Shown piece after piece: positions 63,888-64,000 of a DNA stretch of 64,000 nucleotides. Where the stretch lies: contig NZ_JAURXB010000079.1 in the NCBI RefSeq assembly GCF_030654605.1, forward strand, positions 52,345 to 116,344, written 5' to 3'. The position numbers were made by a program, and so were the translations under genes. This DNA comes from Bradyrhizobium sp. GTDB taxonomy: Bacteria; Pseudomonadota; Alphaproteobacteria; Rhizobiales; Xanthobacteraceae. Position 1 is the stretch's first letter, and each line of letters begins with the position of its first letter. The notes below the pieces were generated by a model, which ran no database searches, was not told the origin of the DNA, and saw only the letters and a list, made by a program, of their open reading frames with translations.

Positions 63888-64000
63888 ATGGCCGAGCCAG
63901 CGCGCGCGCGACCGAAACCGACACCGGAAACCCAGCATTTCTGGGACGGCACCGCCGCCGGCGAGCTGCGCCTGCAGCGCTGCGATGCCTGCGCCAATGT
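63888..64000 (+). CDS. Zn-ribbon/OB-fold (DUF35) protein, 3' end outside window
   Basis: The first 37 codons of a gene running off the window: MAEPARARPKPTPETQHFWD, then GELRLQRCDACAN, the start of the rubredoxin-like zinc ribbon found in DUF35 proteins that partner acyl-CoA thiolases. A GGAGG lies 11 bases upstream; an ATG at 63879 is possible but too close to it. Confidence 0.7.
   Translation, partial: MAEPARARPKPTPETQHFWDGTAAGELRLQRCDACAN

Overview
The window looks like a chromosomal segment of a Bradyrhizobium-type alphaproteobacterium (Nitrobacteraceae). The grounds are high-GC coding sequence, a complete hopanoid gene set including the C-2 methylase HpnP, a homoprotocatechuate (hpa) meta-cleavage cluster, TRAP and tripartite tricarboxylate (TTT) transporters, and several families of interspersed palindromic repeats. 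I saw no rRNA, tRNA, CRISPR array, insertion sequence or phage gene. Species cannot be fixed from the sequence alone.

Layout. 1-4.8 kb: a 5'-truncated GMC oxidoreductase overlapping an alpha/beta hydrolase, then a cytochrome P450 and a luciferase-like monooxygenase, which look like oxidative catabolism. 4.8-7.3 kb: a small secreted protein, a GFA-family protein, then a lower-GC patch with two small hypothetical genes. That patch lies between hpnO and a detached 166-bp copy of the hpnO 3' end. 7.3-20.5 kb: the hopanoid region. hpnC-hpnD-hpnE-shc-hpnG form a tightly overlapping minus-strand operon; ispH-hpnH run on the plus strand; hpnN (transporter) and hpnO (aminotransferase) lie nearby. This ispH copy has an in-frame amber codon near its start. 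20.5-28.5 kb: two small secreted proteins, a second RND/MMPL exporter, and an eutB-hpnP-eutC run in which the C-2 hopanoid methylase lies between the two ethanolamine ammonia-lyase subunits.

28.5-32 kb: a chemoreceptor with a periplasmic Cache-domain protein, then two divergent stress-type genes (DUF2934 and a DUF892 ferritin-like protein), each preceded by a sequence resembling an EcfG general-stress promoter. 32-39 kb: tctC-tctB-tctA with a putative aspartate dehydrogenase, then a dctQ-dctM-dctP TRAP transporter. 39-47.4 kb: a BaiN/HI0933-type flavoprotein followed by a transglutaminase / circularly permuted ATP-grasp-alpha-E / transglutaminase-DUF2126 cluster, a little-understood predicted peptide-modification system.

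47.5-60 kb: UxaA-family dehydratase, HpcH/HpaI aldolase and Ldh-family dehydrogenase genes, then HpaR divergent from hpaH-hpaF-hpaE-hpaD-FAH hydrolase-TPP enzyme. A perfect 12-bp palindrome lies in the hpaR-hpaH gap and is the likely HpaR operator. If the HpcH/HpaI protein is HpaI, the lower homoprotocatechuate pathway to pyruvate and succinic semialdehyde is complete here. The hpaBC monooxygenase is not in the window. 58.7-64 kb: an MFS transporter, AlkB, a second 2OG-Fe(II) oxygenase, DUF2848 and amidase genes, and the start of a Zn-ribbon/OB-fold (DUF35-type) gene cut by the window end.
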